Shown here piece by piece: positions 20,135 through 31,421 of a stretch of 64,000 bases of DNA (positions are counted from its first letter, which is position 1; each line of letters begins with the position of its first letter). The stretch covers positions 18,798,631-18,862,630 of the forward strand of contig OY821749.1 of the NCBI GenBank assembly GCA_963682055.1, written 5' to 3'. Below the pieces are notes generated by a model. That model saw only the letters and a list, made by a program, of their open reading frames with translations, did no database searches and had not been told where the DNA came from. This DNA is from Primula veris (lineage: Eukaryota; Streptophyta; Magnoliopsida; Ericales; Primulaceae). Made by a program: the position numbers and the translations under genes.

Positions 20135-22925
20135 TCATTCATAAGATGGAGCAAGACATTCGTCGACCATTTCCACAAGGTTAGGATTTTCCAGAGCTGC
20201 TGCTATGCGCTCTTTGTCGTTCAACTGTTTATTCACTGTCATCAAAAGCAAAACCAAACATCAATACCCTTGATCTAAGATATAAACAAAAAGATATGCA
20301 ACTCAAGCGCAATTAAAAAGCAGCTATGTTCTTCTTATACTTTATTAAATATTTCTCTCCTCTGAGTAAGTCACAAAATACAAGGAGACGAAACTCTACT
20401 TGGACAATCTCAAAATATTGTTCTGCGAGTGCAACTCTCAGTAATCTAATAGAACTGTGGAATTTGACTAAGGTTTCAAAAGTCGAAGGCAGACTAAAGT
20501 CTAGCCCAGGGTTGACCCGTGATTGGCCCATATTAAAGCTTCTGTTATTAATCGCGGCACTAGAACAAGGCCTGGCGCCAAGACAGGGCCTAAAAGGAGC
20601 AAGGCGGGGACTTTCGAAACTAAGAATTTAGCATGAGTATATATATTTTTTTAAACGTCCTGAGCAACTTTAATTTTCAATGCTTCACCCCTGCTCTTGT
20701 TTAGTTTGAATCTCTAATATATATAACACCAAAGTTGAGTCTAGAGTACAATTAGCATTATGGCCAACATTTGTCACCGAGATATCGTGTATCATTTCAA
20801 CAAGATGTTTAGTTGGACAAAACAAGTCCAGATGTTTCAGAATTGAAGTTCCAAAGTAATAGAGATTGAAAAAAGTTGTAATGGTCCATGAAACAATTAG
20901 ACTACCACGACATCCGCAACCAATTAAACTGATGTAAGCCAGCTAAGGTACCAATGCCTTCTTTTCATTGGTCCTTAAGAAAATAAAGAAGGGAACAAAA
21001 TGCCATACCTGCAGCTTCAGTTGCGTGAGTTCCTGGAGCTACCCTGATATCCACCTGGAACAAACCAAATAGCCAAAAGTGAATATTACTGAATATTACA
21101 AGCAGTAAAATTACGAGTAAACTCCTCTACCTTACTGTGAGACTGGGCATAGGAGGAGTACACGGAAGATGTACAAATTTTGAACCCTTAAAACTATGAA
21201 GTCAGCAATATAAATTATAATTTCTACATAAAGAAGCTTTAAGGCCACAATTACACAGTGGTATGTTAAGATGTAACCTTATAACAAAGTAATAGCCACA
21301 GACCAATCAAATAGTCACATAAAAGAGTTTGGTTGAAAGTTATGGAAAAAAAAAAAGGAAAGTATAAGGGGAAAAGAGAAGAATACGAAAATAAATAAAT
21401 TTAATATCAGGAAACTTAAACATTTATTTGATAGTACAATGTTGAGAATTCTAAAGATCTTCTAGTTTCACCTCTAATTCTTTTCAGAAACCATATAGAA
21501 AATAATATTCATTACAAAATAGGTTTCATCTCTAAATCCAGACCAAGAAAGTGCTGAGTGCCAGTGTGTCACACTTTAAAGTTCATCGGGCATAGCTTTA
21601 ATGCAAATAAGCTGGGATCTTAAGGTTTAAATAAAAACTGGCTTCGTTCAGCTTAATGATTCTAGCTATTTAGCATTCAGCTTTGCTGATCAACAAGTAC
21701 GTTCCAACTTTTACGCAAAACAACTAAAGAGCTTGGCTTTAAATCAGCAGCCTAAGAAATTCTTGTTTTACCTTATATCGAGAAGGCAGGCTGCGCATGA
21801 GTTTCACCCGCAGGCAGAGGCCAATGATTGTGGCCATGCTGCAGTGTTCTACCGTTGGCTTAAACGTGACCCTTTTAAAAATAAGATCAAGTCAATATAG
21901 AGGACTCGCAATACAGGAAACAAATCATTATGTTCGGATGTTTAAGCTTTTACCTTACGTAGCTACGCTTGTCATCTAACTCGATTGCATCTTCTGTTAC
22001 AACTTGCAGTTCTTCCAAGGAATATGGATGCTCAGGATCTTTTATATCTCTGAGATGATGTAAGAACGTTAAGAAAACTATTGGATTTTCAAACGCAGTT
22101 GGTTCCCTAGAATATAATTTGTTCAGAGACTACACCTACCATAAGATGCAAAGCAATTCAAAAATTATAACCAAAGATACAATTAATTTGTAACTTTAGG
22201 TTCCAACAAAACTTTCTCACAGACATGCCAGGAAAAACTTATATGCAATATATTGAACAGTGAAATTGTCACTTAGAACCATATTCTCTTTAGAGCATGA
22301 TATGTAGGCATATATATACAGTTTCTACTTGAACTCCACATGTTTCGTAATCACAATTTGGTTATTAACTTCTCAACCCAAGAATCCATAAACCAGTATA
22401 CTGTGTAGAACTCAAGTACATTTGTTCAAGTATGGGGCGGTTTTATATTTTGAAGATTGCTCTTTGTTGTTGAAGTAAGATAGAAAGTAGTATAGGAAAA
22501 TATATTTGGTGGATTGGTTCCGAAAGAGGTTTAAGAGAACCATAACCCGAAACACCCCTTAACTAAATCTCAATCCCCAATCCCAAATTACCAGTAAAGC
22601 ATGAATGTTTCAAAGCTCCAGTGGAAAATAAGAATAGGAATAGAAACTAAAACCCCCTGATAAGAAGCCAAATAGGCCTTGGTTCCTTCCAGCAAGTTTT
22701 AATGATCTTAGTTCTCGAAGCTTAGTACACAGCATAAACCGAATGACATTTTATGCATATACTAGATGTAATATGAAAACAAAGGATTATATGGAGGATA
22801 TCAAAAATTTCTAGTTGGTCAATGGCCTCCACAGCATACTCGTCTACCACAGCAGGTGCAGCTCTAGTTCGGCGTTCTTTTTTCTCATAAATAGTAGGAT
22901 TCGCATTGATTAAACCATAATCCAT
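20135..22925 (-). CDS. AE7: MIP18-family (AE7/CIA2-type) cytosolic Fe-S assembly protein, five coding exons
   Basis: Subunit of the CIA targeting complex that hands 4Fe-4S clusters to cytosolic and nuclear apoproteins together with MMS19 and CIA1 homologues. Coding exons: 22925-22802, 22059-21954, 21871-21772, 21054-21009 and 20235-20135. They join in frame to 158 residues, the family length. Seen in order: the N-terminal [32 protein letters not shown] across the first junction, the conserved THxHCSMAT-type segment as [19 protein letters not shown] (its Cys is the functional one in the family), a [12 protein letters not shown] segment, and the tail [15 protein letters not shown] chose the Met at 22925 because family members start just before GLINANP. 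The in-frame Met at 22973 lies upstream of a good splice acceptor. Intron 1 is U12-type; the other introns are GT-AG. Confidence 0.93.
22060..22801 (-). other. U12-type AT-AC intron in the MIP18/AE7 gene
   Basis: No GT-AG pair keeps the frame here. Exon 1 ends TTTG and the intron opens ATATCCTCC, one base off the U12 5' splice consensus ATATCCTT. At the other end TTTTCTTAACG (22067-22077) matches the U12 branch-site consensus and the intron closes with TTAC about 9 nt later. Splicing at these points restores the conserved [15 protein letters not shown] exactly. The minor spliceosome would remove it. Confidence 0.9.
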
Positions 22926-23655
22926 TGTCTTCAATACAGCTTCTGCAGCAAGGAGAGCTACTGCATTAGACATTTAAAGCCAGATACTCACAAAGGACAG
23001 ACACAGAAATAAACGAACTTAAAAGACATACTGTATTAGAGTATCCCAGATATTAAACTTATGGAAACACATGAGTTTTTCTAACTGATTCTCCCAAAAA
23101 ATGAAAGAAAGCAAAAGCAATACATATTTATTAATAATTAACATCCACGAACATTTTGAGTTGTTCTTATATCATTGTGCAAAGCAACTAATCTAGCAAA
23201 TTCTGAATTGAATTCCAGATTCCATCTTAATAGGAGATAAGTATTTTCAAAAATGAAAGTAAATTACATAATTTAGATATAGCAACATTCAGTGTCTATG
23301 ATCAACAGTGAGATTTTTAAAGAGTAAATTGTAAAGTAAAGCCGAAGAACATCAGTTTGGTTATAGTTCACCAAGTATAGGGTTAAAACCTGTGACTTTT
23401 GCAAATGCAATCTTAAAACCGCCATCTATAGTATACTTTCTCCCCATTGAAACCACCTATTAATGACCTTTTTTATACTATTTTATCTCAACTGACTACT
23501 CAGCAGCTTTAACATCTATTGACCCCGGTTCCATAAATTCAGATTCTAAGAACTTGTTTGGTAGCATATTTTAGAAATACAAGCTGGTTTATTTGAGGGT
23601 GTTAGATAAACTGGGCTCATCCAGCTTATAGCATCTTGTTTTAAAGAAAAATCAG

Positions 23656-23675
23656 CCCCCCCCCCCCCCCCCCCC
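23656..23675. repeat. 20-base homopolymer C run
   Basis: Twenty consecutive C on the plus strand, G on the transcribed strand of the MIP18/AE7 gene. The length may be inaccurate because such runs are error-prone in assembly. Confidence 0.85.
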
Positions 23676-23855
23676 TCCCTCTTCTCTTTCCTTCAAAAAA
23701 AAAAAGAGAAGAAAAACTGGTTAACCAACTGCAATAAAAAGCTTAAAAACAAGTAATACGATTTAAAAGCTGCAACAAAATAAGTCCTAAATCACAATTT
23801 CTCTCAAGTAAAATGTGAACTATCTTCACTTATCAGCTTCCGGTTGTATTGTATA

Positions 23856-24294
23856 TCTTACTATTATTTAAGTGAACAGGGTCTTATGAGACCTTGGAAC
23901 AACTAATTGCAAAATAACCTTACTAATTTGAAAAATTATAGATTTAACCAAAATAAACTGCCTCAAACGTAACTGCCCCTCAATTACCGGATATAATATA
24001 ACCTCTATTTCCTTTATGTTTTCATACACGTCTCCCATCTCCCTCTTTCTCTCTGTCATGATTTCCTCAAAATGGAAACAATTGTACCAGGAAAAATTAT
24101 TTTAGAAACTACTTCAAAACCCACAAAGTTTGAAAAGGCAACTCAAACGAAGTGAAGACTTCTCATGTTTTGGATAAACAGGTACGGATTTTCATAGTAT
24201 TTTAATTTGTTTTGCATATGATTTTCGTAAGATAAATGTTCGGTAATCTCAAATTATGCGTTACGCCACGCATTGTGTGGGCACGAACCGCTAG
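23856..24294 (+). mobile_element. short non-autonomous Helitron (439 bp)
   Basis: It begins TCTTACTATTATTTAAG after an A and ends with CTAG before a T, as Helitrons do when inserted between A and T. Just before the end, GCCACGCATTGTGTGGGC can form a short stem, the typical 3' hairpin. It has no Rep/helicase coding and depends on another copy for movement. It lies in the leader intron of the MIP18/AE7 gene. Confidence 0.7.
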
Positions 24295-25451
24295 TGTTTT
24301 TAATGCATAGACTTCCAACCATTTAAACTACAAGGTAGGTAATAACGACTCCCTTCATGCCTAATTCATTTAGGGTGCTCCAAACATAATTACATAATAA
24401 CTTGTAAAACAAAAAAACCGCATGAAACCAGTCTTACGTCTTCACGACCTTCTAAAATAATAATAAGTACAGCTCAAGCGACTCAAAACACATAACGACA
24501 CCATCACATATATCTGTGACATTTACATGCCAATATTCCTATTTCGTCTCTTTTTTCGAGTTGGGAGGATCCCATAACACACTGGCAGAACCCTACTATT
24601 TTTCATTACTTTGATTATAACTGTATAAGAAACTAACAAGAAAAGTACACACAAAATAGGGTATTTAACCAAAATACGAAGTCATCGCCTTTCTGTTCAC
24701 TCTTTCAAAAAATCTAATGATACTTCTACCCTTACTTTCACACAAGGATTCCTCGCAACTCGTAAGAACATGTGACGGCAAAGATGACATTGTTAAGCAT
24801 AAATAATCAATGTTTTAAAAAAGCGTGATTTGTAGTATAAAAAAAAATCGACTATTCGATTCACAGCTCGATAAAAGCTCTATTCATAGCTTTAAGAAGC
24901 TTAAATCTTAGACCGCTAAAATTTATACGGTTTTAGCATAGCTCTTGCAAAAAAAAAAACTATAGCTAAGATTTTCTTTTTTAAAACACTAAAAAGAATA
25001 CGTTTGGGCCAAAAAAAACTTCCCAAAGCATTAACGTTCCGTACCAAGATTGAGTAAACATAATATAGGTAACTGGAAAAGAAGTAAATTTAAAACATTG
25101 TTCTTTTCTTATACTCCATATTATTTTAAATAGCAATAACGGTGACATGAATATAATTTAGGCAAAACCTAAAATTGATTAAACAAAGCATTAAAGAAGC
25201 AATAAATGCACGGATATAAATACAAAAAAACTCATTAAAAGTAGCTTTCAATTTCTTGTGGGTATAATATATAAAAGGACTTGTTCTTGTGAAACTAATC
25301 AATAAAATATAAGGCTAATACTGGGATTTTTCTACATACGTTTACTGAATAATTTGAAAAAAGAATATTGTAAAAAGAAATAGAAGCAAAATATAGTAAA
25401 CAATAAGATTCTTATAAACATATAGATGTATTGCATAGCTTATAGATATAC

Positions 25452-25560
25452 CTGGAATCTGTGATAATCGACTGCGAATAAGAGAGAGAGAGAGAGAGAT
25501 TAGGCGCTCTGGTAAAAATAAGATTGGTAGGTTTTGGCTTTTTGGGTAATTATTATATAG
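25452..25560 (-). promoter_or_regulatory. promoter and leader exon of the MIP18/AE7 gene
   Basis: On the minus strand TATATAAT (25552-25559) is followed about 50-70 bases later by a (CT)n tract (25483-25500) and then a splice donor at 25452/25451. This is a usual layout for a plant core promoter plus CT-rich 5' UTR. The exact start site is not visible. Confidence 0.5.
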
Positions 25561-25639
25561 TCTACTACTTTGTTCTATTTTTACTCCACAAAAATTACTC
25601 AAGTTTTGAGAAAGAAAAAACTACTCCTATTTTATTTAT

Positions 25640-26760
25640 ATTAGAATAAATTAACAAAACATACTACTTTTTAAACTAAATTAAAAAAAAAACATACCCT
25701 TACAACTTTTCATTATAAAAAACATATCAAACAAATTTAAATTTAATGTTGTTTATTATTTTCTTTATCGCTCTCTTATCTTACTCTCTCTCCTCCATTC
25801 TTCTTTCTCACCAATTATTCTATCTATCTTTTCATTTTTCTCTCTCACCAATTTTTCTCTTACCTCTCTGATCTTACTATATCTCTCCTTCATTCTTATA
25901 TGTATCTTTCTTTAATATCTCACTCTATCTATCTCCCTTACTCCACCACGAAAACTAATCACTAACTTCCGAATACCATATAAATTATATAGATATCCAT
26001 ATACATATAAATACAGATATATACATACGTAATACACAAATATTACACTATTTGATATCCCGTAATATATGAAAAATATATGGAATTGGTGAGATTATTT
26101 TCTATTTATTGAGTTTTGAGACTATTGTAAACATTGTGGGTTTCAAGTTGAAAGAGAAGAATCCATATGTACAATATTGAGAGAAATTCATATATAGGGT
26201 ATGGAGTTTTAAAATTAGGGTATAAAGTTTTGAAATTAGGGTATGGAGTTTTAAAATTAGGGTATTAAGTTTTAAAATTAGGGTATGAAGTTTTGAAATT
26301 ATGATATGAAGTTTTAAAATTAGGGTATGAAGTTTTGAAATTAGGGTATGAAGTTTTTGAAATTAGGGTATGAAGTTTTTGAAATTAGGGTATGAAATTT
26401 TGAAATCAGGTATGAAGTTTTAAAATTAGGATATGACGTTTTATAATTAGCATATGCATATTTTGTGAGTTTTTAATCATTTTTATAGAGAGATGAGTGA
26501 TTAGCACGTGTTAGAAAGAGGTGTGATTATCGTGTGTTAGAGAGATATGTGCGATTAGAGAGAGAGATATGTTAGGTTAGAGAGAGATGTTAGATTAGAG
26601 AGAGATGTTAGGTGAGAGATATATATGTTAAGTTAGAGAGAGATTAGATTAAGAAATAATAAGTATATATATGTATGTTTTTGGTAATTTAAATTATTAT
26701 GCTATGTTTTTGGTAATATAATAGGGGTATGGTATGTTTTTTGTTAATTGCCCCATTATA
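25640..26760. repeat. low-complexity block, possibly a TIR element
   Basis: The left side contains ATTAACAAAACATACTAC and the right side, read in reverse, ATTAACAAAAAACATACCAT. CT-rich tracts on the left (25760-25900) face GA-rich tracts on the right (26500-26645). The centre holds a 21-bp minisatellite. I could not fix a target duplication, so a bounded element is only suggested. Confidence 0.35.
26196..26450. repeat. 21-bp minisatellite, about 12 units
   Basis: Units follow the pattern AGGGTATGAAGTTTTGAAATT with small changes; a few are one base longer or shorter. Each junction reads ATTAGGGTAT. No coding potential. Confidence 0.9.
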
Positions 26761-28330
26761 TTATCAAATATATTTTTTTTTAAATTACTTATATATTTTA
26801 AATGTTAAATTATATAATTATGTTTTTTTTAATTATCGATAATTTTGATACAAATTATTGACAGATCAAAATTGCACTCGTCTAGTTCAATTAAATGTTA
26901 CTTGAGCAAATACGAGTAATTAAAAGACCGTAACCATGAGATTTTTTAAGCCATCCATCCCATTTATACTTTGAAACTGGTTAAGAGAAAGTTAATGTTT
27001 TATACCTTAAATTCATAATGTGTGTATTTTGTTTAATAATTGATATATATATATATATATATATCAGTGAGCATCAAATTTTAAAAAGAACTTACGCCGC
27101 AGCTTGTTGTTCGCTTGACTCCTATCTCCATGTAATAATTTCATTATTTATATTAATTAGTTCATATGAATTTCAACCTCGGTCAATGTTTTAATTAAAG
27201 TGTGTTAAAGATACATGGATTTCCAAAAAAAAAAATTAAAAGAGATTTTAATCATGGGTTTTTGATTAAAAAAAACAAAAAACAAATTTCGTACTAGATA
27301 ATTATTAACTAACCCCCGAAACAATCTAAAATTTTCAAATAGCTCTCATAGCCACTTGTAGAAGGGTGCAAGTATTTCTACAAAAAAAATTGGGTTATTG
27401 TTTTAAAATATATTCATCTTGTTGAGAGATTTTTGCATAGTATTGCTTATGTATAAATTTTTCTCAAGCAAATTACTTGCATGTATTTATTGACTGTTAG
27501 ACGTACCAAAAGAATAATTTTACAAAAAGGAACAATTATACCTTTTTAATGAACATGGGGGCTAATGATATAATATATATAGTTTTGGGGGTTAATAGTA
27601 AGTTTTATAGTTTATATGGTTATTTGCAAAACAATCATAGTTGCGGTCCACATTTAAAAGAAAAGAATGTAACTACTTTTAACTTCAAAGTCTCTTCTGG
27701 TTACAGCAATCTCATCCTTTTTGTGATTGTTTTCAAGAAATTTCCGTTTGTTTGGCAGCTTAACATTGTTTTACTAAATTGCTTTGACTAATTCATTTAG
27801 TAATTATGTTCAGCAAATTGAACCCAACCTTTTTTCGGACCTCAAATAAGACGGCTTATTTAAAACTGAAGAAATCTTATCGAGACCAGCAGTAAAATAC
27901 TACTCTTGTTTACACTTGAGATCAGCTCTATCCAACTTTCTTAGTTCTAGATTTATAGCCAAACTCTGCTTATACTTTCAAGTGATTGAATTAATACCCA
28001 AATTCCGAAGTTGGCAACTGTTTTTTCTTTTCTTTTTTTGTAATCGGAAAAAGTTTATTTTCTTAAACGTTAACCACAGTTCCGTACACTTAATAAGTAT
28101 TACCAGAATAAACTTTTGAACGACAAAAATACGAGTACAAAGTTTGCATTAGGCTGGCTAATAATAAATCATCTTACAAGGACTGCCATGTTACGTATGT
28201 ATAACAAGTAATCCTGATCAGGCTCATACATTTTACTTGTTCCCATCAAGTACAACGATTTAGTAACCTCTAAGACGAGGTTTTTGGGAGAAAATATGTT
28301 GCTCTGCCAGGGGAATCAAAAACCAAAACA
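26761..28330. other. intergenic, no gene seen
   Basis: AT-rich spacer with a (TA)n run at 27047-27064 and a small piece resembling the inside of the Stowaway elements near 26820-26890. The right end is the original 3' flank of the receptor-kinase gene, now separated from it by the Copia insertion. Confidence 0.4.
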
Positions 28331-28335
28331 AACTC
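28331..28335. repeat. target-site duplication, left copy (AACTC)
   Basis: AACTC directly precedes the 5' LTR (TGTTAGG). The same five bases follow the element at 38471-38475. Five-base duplications are normal for Copia integrases. Confidence 0.85.
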
Positions 28336-29499
28336 TGTTAGGACCAGATTTCTGGTCTAAATATTGTTTATTGTCTATTGGTTTTCACTAAATAAATCCT
28401 AACTGTTGTTAAGAACTAAGACAGTAATGACATGTTTCAATTATCAGTTGCAACCTCAGTTGCAACCTACTAAGTCAGTAGTGAAGGTTTCAAGTACTAG
28501 TTGCAACCTCAGTTGCAACCACAGTTCCAACCTGCTGCTCAGCAGTATTCTGTCTAGTTCTGTAAATCTGCATAGCTGTTATTTATTAATTGTTAATTGT
28601 TCTATAGCATGCAGGATATATTCTCATATGATTCTAAAAGTTTAATATGCGTTTATTGAGAATATCAAAGTGGTAAGGAAAGATTTCCTAAAAGAAATAA
28701 AGAGATTAGTTATGTTTCCTTTACATTTATAATTCTATATCTCTATTCTTATACTAGTATTTATCACATGTTTCAATCTTTGTTCCTTATCAATTCAGTA
28801 TGATATGTTTAAAGATTGAATAAAATCAGGAGTTAATGTTTTACATGAATACTTAAAAGATATCTTTCCAAGATATGATCTTTTTATATGCTTCCTAGTT
28901 ATAGGAAAATACTAACTCCTACAATCAAGCTGGTTATTAAACAGGTATCAACCAATGATGATTGGAGTCAATCAATGCTGAAGTATCACGCAATGCATGG
29001 GAAGATTGAAGCCAATCAATAAAGTCAAAAACAATCAAAAGATATTGAAGAATAGAAGATTGTTTTTTTCTTGCTTATATACTTGATAACTTAGCTTGTA
29101 AATTTTTGTGTGTTCTAAATTATAAAGAACCCATTCTTGAGAGAATACACGTGAGCTTTAAAAAGAAAACAATGGTGGGATGACATTGATTTATAAGTGA
29201 TAGTTATAGAGTATGAGCAATATAGAGATATGTAGAAAAACCTAGAGGGAGTCTAAGTGTTTTTCGTTAAGACTTGAGTCCTATATTGTAAGCTTTTTAT
29301 AATATCATAATCTGGGTAAGTGTCCCGAAGACGTAGCCTAGTTAGGTGAACTCCGTTGTTAAATATGCGTGTGATTTCATTTACGTACATTTAACTTTTT
29401 ACAGTTCTGTCCATTTATACACTGGGTTCTAACTGTGGTTGCAACCTCACTTAGAACCTAACTGCAAAACTGCAACTAGAACAGCGGATAGGAATTTCA
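28336..29499 (+). repeat. 5' LTR (1,164 bp)
   Basis: TG...CA limits. Near its start it carries copies of the GTTGCAACCTCA unit (28446-28535). It has one unit fewer than the 3' LTR of a ~60-bp block that ends in CTAAGTCAGTAGTGA. Confidence 0.92.
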
Positions 29500-29558
29500 A
29501 TTGGTATTAGAGCTTCACACTAGATCTTACTTAGTGTGGATCCTGTTTTCTAGTAACA

Positions 29559-31421
29559 ATGGACTTAATGAGGGAAGAAAATGCTTTCAACAAACCTCCA
29601 TTGCTTGAAGGAGGAGTAAACTATGGAGTATGGAAAATCATAATGAGGTCCTTCATCAAACAGCAGAATGAACATGCATGGAAAACTGTTATATATGGAT
29701 GGGAGGCTCCAACTACCATTGATAGTGAAGGAGAACTGGTTCTTATACCTGAAGACAGATGGTCTGCTGAAGAAGACAGAAAATCAAGTGCCAACTCAAC
29801 AGCCATAAACTTGATTTTTGCTTGTGTAACTCTCAGTGTATTCATGTATATCTCTCATTGTGAAACAGCTAAAGAAGCATGGGATATTTTGCAAGTTACT
29901 TTTGAAGGAACCATTAAAGTAAAAGCTTTCAAACTTCAACAGTTAACTACCCAATTTGAAAACTTAAGAATGGAGGAAGATGAAAACATTGAACAATTTA
30001 ATGGTAGAATCTGCCACATTGCTCATCAAGCTGGAACCTTAGGTGAAAAATACAGTGATGCTAAACTTGTTAAGAAAACTCTTAGGTCACTCCCAGAAAG
30101 GTTTGAAATTAAGGTTACAGCTATTGAAGAATCAACAGACTTAGATAATCTTAAACTTGAAGAACTCATAGGAAACCTAAGTACTCATGAGCTAAAATTC
30201 TTCAAACATAAAAGACCAGAAAAGGGAATAGCATTTCAAGCTAAGAAATCTGAATCTAATCTCTGTGATAAAATGAGTGATGAAGAACAACTAGATTTCT
30301 TTGCAAAAAAGGTTTACAAGAAGTTTTATAAGAAAAAGGAGGATGATACTGGTTCATCTAAAAACTTTCAGAAAAGGGATAACCAGTTTAAGACAGAGTC
30401 TAGGTTTAACAATAACTCTACAGGAAAGTGGAATTCCAAAGAGAAGGATAACAAAGAATACAAGCCTAAAGAGATTCAGTGTAGAGAATGTAGAGGTTTT
30501 GGTCATATTCAGGCTGAGTGTGCAAACACTTTAAAAAGAAACAAAAATGCTTATATAACCACTCATAGTGATAGTGATTCTGAGAGCAACAATGATGAAG
30601 AGGATGATTCTAATTTTGTTAATTTTATGGGAATAATCACTGAAAAAGAACCTACTTATGAAAGTGACTGTGAGCAGGTTTCAACCATAGTTACAACCGC
30701 TCTTGAATCCTATAGCAGTGATGAGGAAGAACCTTCTGATGAAAACATTACTAAGCAATACCTTGTTCTTTATGAAAAGTATAAATGTCTGAGTAAGCAA
30801 ACCTTGATCATAAGCAAACTTAATGTTAATCTAAAGGATGAGGTTAAAAGTCTTACTGAGAAGCTTAAACTACAACTGGCTGAACTGACTGAAACTAAAA
30901 AGATAATAAAACTGCTGAATGTTTCTGCTTCAGATAAATTAGATGACATGCTGTCATATTCTAGAGGCTCCAAAGATATCAGTGGTATAGGTTACTATGG
31001 AGGTAAAAGTACAGGAAAAACTATTTTTATTGAAGCTGTTGCTAAAGCTAAAGCTAATGAGTTTGACAATAAGGTTAGAAGCTCAGTTGCAACCAGATTT
31101 GCAACCAGGAATAAAACTCAGGTTTTTGTAAAGAAGGTTGGAAGCTCAGTTACAACCAAAGGTTCAACCATGAATAAACTGAATAGCTTTAGGGATAAAA
31201 ATAACTTTAGGGTGAAGCTGTGTAATTTCTGTAAAAAACCTGGTCATTCTGAAATCCAGTGTTATTTAAAAAGAAACATAAAGTATATTTCTCAGAAAAC
31301 CTGGTTGGCTTCTGTCAATAAAAATTTGAAATGGGTTTGGAAAGTAAAAGAAAAAGCCACCTTAATTGCTAACAACAAAGCTGTTATTAATTATTTGAAT
31401 GCTGTTACTTCTAATGATTGA
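29559..31421 (+). CDS. gag: Copia gag (nucleocapsid polyprotein), 620 aa
   Basis: Structural protein that packages element RNA into virus-like particles in the cytoplasm. The N-terminal ~220 residues match the plant Copia gag fold (YGVWKIIMRSF, then EQFNGRICHIAHQ). A CX2CX4HX4C zinc knuckle lies near residues 308-321 (CRECRGFGHIQAEC), followed by an acidic Ser/Asp/Glu segment, a coiled-coil-like region around residues 400-460, and a second knuckle near residue 553 (CNFCKKPGHSEIQC). The segment between carries in-frame copies of the element's GTTGCAACC repeat (31090-31170). It ends at TGA 31419-31421, directly before the protease and in the same frame. Confidence 0.92.
   Translation: MDLMREENAFNKPPLLEGGVNYGVWKIIMRSFIKQQNEHAWKTVIYGWEAPTTIDSEGELVLIPEDRWSAEEDRKSSANSTAINLIFACVTLSVFMYISHCETAKEAWDILQVTFEGTIKVKAFKLQQLTTQFENLRMEEDENIEQFNGRICHIAHQAGTLGEKYSDAKLVKKTLRSLPERFEIKVTAIEESTDLDNLKLEELIGNLSTHELKFFKHKRPEKGIAFQAKKSESNLCDKMSDEEQLDFFAKKVYKKFYKKKEDDTGSSKNFQKRDNQFKTESRFNNNSTGKWNSKEKDNKEYKPKEIQCRECRGFGHIQAECANTLKRNKNAYITTHSDSDSESNNDEEDDSNFVNFMGIITEKEPTYESDCEQVSTIVTTALESYSSDEEEPSDENITKQYLVLYEKYKCLSKQTLIISKLNVNLKDEVKSLTEKLKLQLAELTETKKIIKLLNVSASDKLDDMLSYSRGSKDISGIGYYGGKSTGKTIFIEAVAKAKANEFDNKVRSSVATRFATRNKTQVFVKKVGSSVTTKGSTMNKLNSFRDKNNFRVKLCNFCKKPGHSEIQCYLKRNIKYISQKTWLASVNKNLKWVWKVKEKATLIANNKAVINYLNAVTSND

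Larger units (their letters stand above)
22943..25451 (-). other. long 5'-UTR intron of the MIP18/AE7 gene
   Basis: Inferred from a donor (ATTCCAG/GTATATC at 25452/25451) after a CT-rich leader and an acceptor (CTTGCTGCAG) at 22943 just before the chosen start Met. It holds a 20-base C run (23656-23675), a short Helitron (23856-24294) and otherwise unstructured AT-rich DNA. No coding sequence is seen within it. Confidence 0.55.
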
